A stretch of 64,000 bases of DNA from Cardiocondyla obscurior (taxonomy: Eukaryota > Arthropoda > Insecta > Hymenoptera > Formicidae). Within the stretch, counting starts at the first letter, position 1; every line of letters starts with the position of its first letter. Position numbers and translations under genes: made by a program. The stretch spans positions 7,046,001-7,110,000 of the forward strand of contig NC_091864.1 in NCBI RefSeq assembly GCF_019399895.1, read 5' to 3'. This document shows positions 62,028-64,000 of this stretch, piece after piece. The notes under the pieces were generated by a model. The model was given only the letters and a program-made list of their open reading frames with translations. It searched no databases and was not told the origin of the DNA.

Positions 62028-64000
62028 TTCGTACCTGCAGAACTTGATGGAGCATAGTGGAACAAGTTGCTAGCCCAGAGGACATTCACGCCGATGGGAT
62101 TGAAATGATAGGAAATGGCAGAAATTAAAAAAAAAAAGAAAAAAGAAACTAGTCAAGGTGGCTGCTAGTCCGCAAATGGTGATTGGTGCGTGCGGTGAAT
62201 TGTTCGACTGAACGAGACTTGTTCATCAGAACGAACACACGGAAACACAGATGTTTAATTCAATTCTCAATTCTACTGTTGTTAAGCAGAGGACTTAAAT
62301 AACAAAAAAAAAAAAAGAAAAAAAAATCGCCATAGGATTCAACGATACAATGCTATTATCTATACGTATCTATAATTAATCTATTATTGCTCTATCGCTT
62401 AATATCAATTGTACCATATTTATCGATTTTACTTAGTTTTACATCTTGAACTCGATTTAGCGCTTAAGCTGGACAATCTTTATTATTATGATCATGTTTG
62501 TTTTCTTTTCTTTCTTTTTATGGTTCTTTTTTTGTGGAAAAAGGGGACAGGACGAATCTTAGTCAAGGAAACCTGCATAGGAGCAGGTGAGCTCTACCTT
62601 AGATAAGTTAATTACAATTTTACTAATTTTTAGTATCGAGACGATATATCGTAATTTTTTCGTTGTCTGTTGGGGAATGAGTGCTAGAAAGGATATTTTT
62701 GATACTTTCATAAAAGGGAGAGCCAGAATGTATAAGAGTTTTGAGCGCTGGAGATGACGTAACACTGTTGATGCTGTAGTAACAATAAAGGTTCTCATTT
62801 AACCTTCCTTGCTGAGATTCATACTAATGTGATAAATCTCTTTTGTTGTTATTAGAGAGAATTGACACGCTCCGTGTTACTGAGATGTACAGTCTATTGT
62901 CGATTACTGAGGATTTATCTACTGTATAATTAATCTCTTTTGTATATGGATAAGGATTGACATAACCCAGCAGAAGTAGTTTTTGTAATACGAACAATCA
63001 AAGTTTATCATTGTTCCAGTAATGTACGCAAACCGTATATGTTCGACTCGGACTTGTAATTTGCGTGGAAGTTTCAAGATACGAACAGAGCAATGAGATA
63101 ATACGAAGAGAACAGAGAAATGCGAATGGTGCAGCGGGAAAGAAGCACGAGAAGAAATAGAAATAAATTATATTATTAAAACCGAACGTGTAAACATAAA
63201 GTATGTACATATATATGTACATACGTGTGTGTATATATATGTGTATGTATATACATATATTGCATATTCTCGCGTGCTTTCTCTCGATACCTAGATATCA
63301 AAGCAAACGCTTTTTTTACTGATGAACAAAATAAAACGTAAGAAATACATAATTTTTATAATCCAGAAAAGTATCTCGCTAGGAAAGAAAGCAGTTAAGA
63401 AAAAAAAGAAAGAAATAATTTGCAAATTAAATAATTAAAGTATATTTAAAGTGTGTATCAGAGATATCGAAATTAATAAATTAAATATAGAAATTAATTA
63501 GAAACGAAGGTGTCTATATGCAAGAGAAAGTGCGCGACGCCTAAACATCTTGTATGTGTGTATATATTACATATACATATACACACTTTTTTTTAAGCTA
63601 TACAAGAAGTGGCCGTAGAGACAAGCTCGATTTCGTAAAGAAATATAAAAAAAAAAATAAAAAAAATAACGAAAAAAAAACAGGGGGAGGAAAGATATAT
63701 GGGAATCCAAGATAAAAATATAACGGTAATAGCGATAACATACACAAGGAAGTTCTTTGCATTGCGTCACTGATTGAGGCGAGAATTGTGTCTTACGGCT
63801 GATCGTTTATCAATTTTACGATATGTAAGACTCGTTGTATTGCGACGATTTATACAAAGACAGAATGCGGGAGAAAGTGGAAGATAATGTTGCGCAGTAA
63901 TGAAGAACGCAAATAAAAATCCTGCGAAGTGCGAAGAGCACGTGCGTTTCAGATATGTATTAGATATGCAACGTGGATCAGCACATGTCTGCAAGCACGT
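62028..64000. other. ZNRF 3' UTR and flank
   Basis: No coding evidence. Candidate AATAAA signals occur near 62785 and 63330. TATG/TATA simple sequence lies at 63204-63260. A purine- and A-rich stretch runs from 63647 to 63690. Confidence 0.5.

Noticed and set aside
1..64000. tRNA, rRNA, known microRNA or CRISPR-like arrays
   Set aside because: I looked for T-loop consensus, familiar conserved insect microRNA seeds and regularly spaced short repeats and saw none. This is visual inspection only.

Overview
The window is nuclear DNA from a eukaryote, almost certainly an insect and probably a hymenopteran such as an ant. That inference rests on the gene set, short GT-AG introns with long T-rich acceptor tracts, an AT-rich background without obvious CpG loss, and many simple repeats. 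No species is assigned. There are no operons, rRNA, tRNA or CRISPR arrays. I rebuilt the genes exon by exon by checking splice sites, phase and family motifs. Every multi-exon model below has a continuous frame, but none has transcript support.

Layout. 420-10541 (-): secreted animal haem peroxidase, 15 coding exons. 10542-20157: no supported gene. 20158-23010: a repeat cluster made of two inverted copies of a spliced exon-like module, three ~410-bp tandem units and a 437-bp foldback inserted in the third unit. 27314-27865 (-): small three-exon gene for an unrecognised secreted cysteine peptide precursor. 29916-33520 (+): SCYL1-type pseudokinase. 34440-35970 (-): glucosamine-6-phosphate N-acetyltransferase. 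36655-37509 (+): Fcf2/DNTTIP2 pre-rRNA processing protein. 38276-39404 (+): unrecognised helical protein of 342 aa. 39405-45711: gene-poor, microsatellite-rich DNA, probably in part the 3' UTR of Pur-alpha. 45712-50405 (-): Pur-alpha. 52078-52847 (-): snf (U1A/U2B''). 53699-54477 (+): cysteamine/cysteine dioxygenase ADO. 54980-55490: third copy of the exon-like module. 56612-58363 (-): MARCH5-type mitochondrial ubiquitin ligase with a long N-terminus. 60115-62027 (+): ZNRF1/2-type ubiquitin ligase.

The unique genes are housekeeping genes in mixed orientation. Several start divergently across 0.7-1.8 kb (GNA1/DNTTIP2, snf/ADO, MARCH5/ZNRF), and SCYL1/GNA1 converge. They do not form one pathway; they cover Golgi-ER traffic, UDP-GlcNAc synthesis, rRNA processing, splicing, thiol oxidation and ubiquitination.

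The least explained parts are the 20-23 kb repeat cluster and the small secreted gene at 27.3-27.9 kb. The arms of the foldback differ almost only by transitions, and most of these keep G-U pairing if the minus strand is transcribed.
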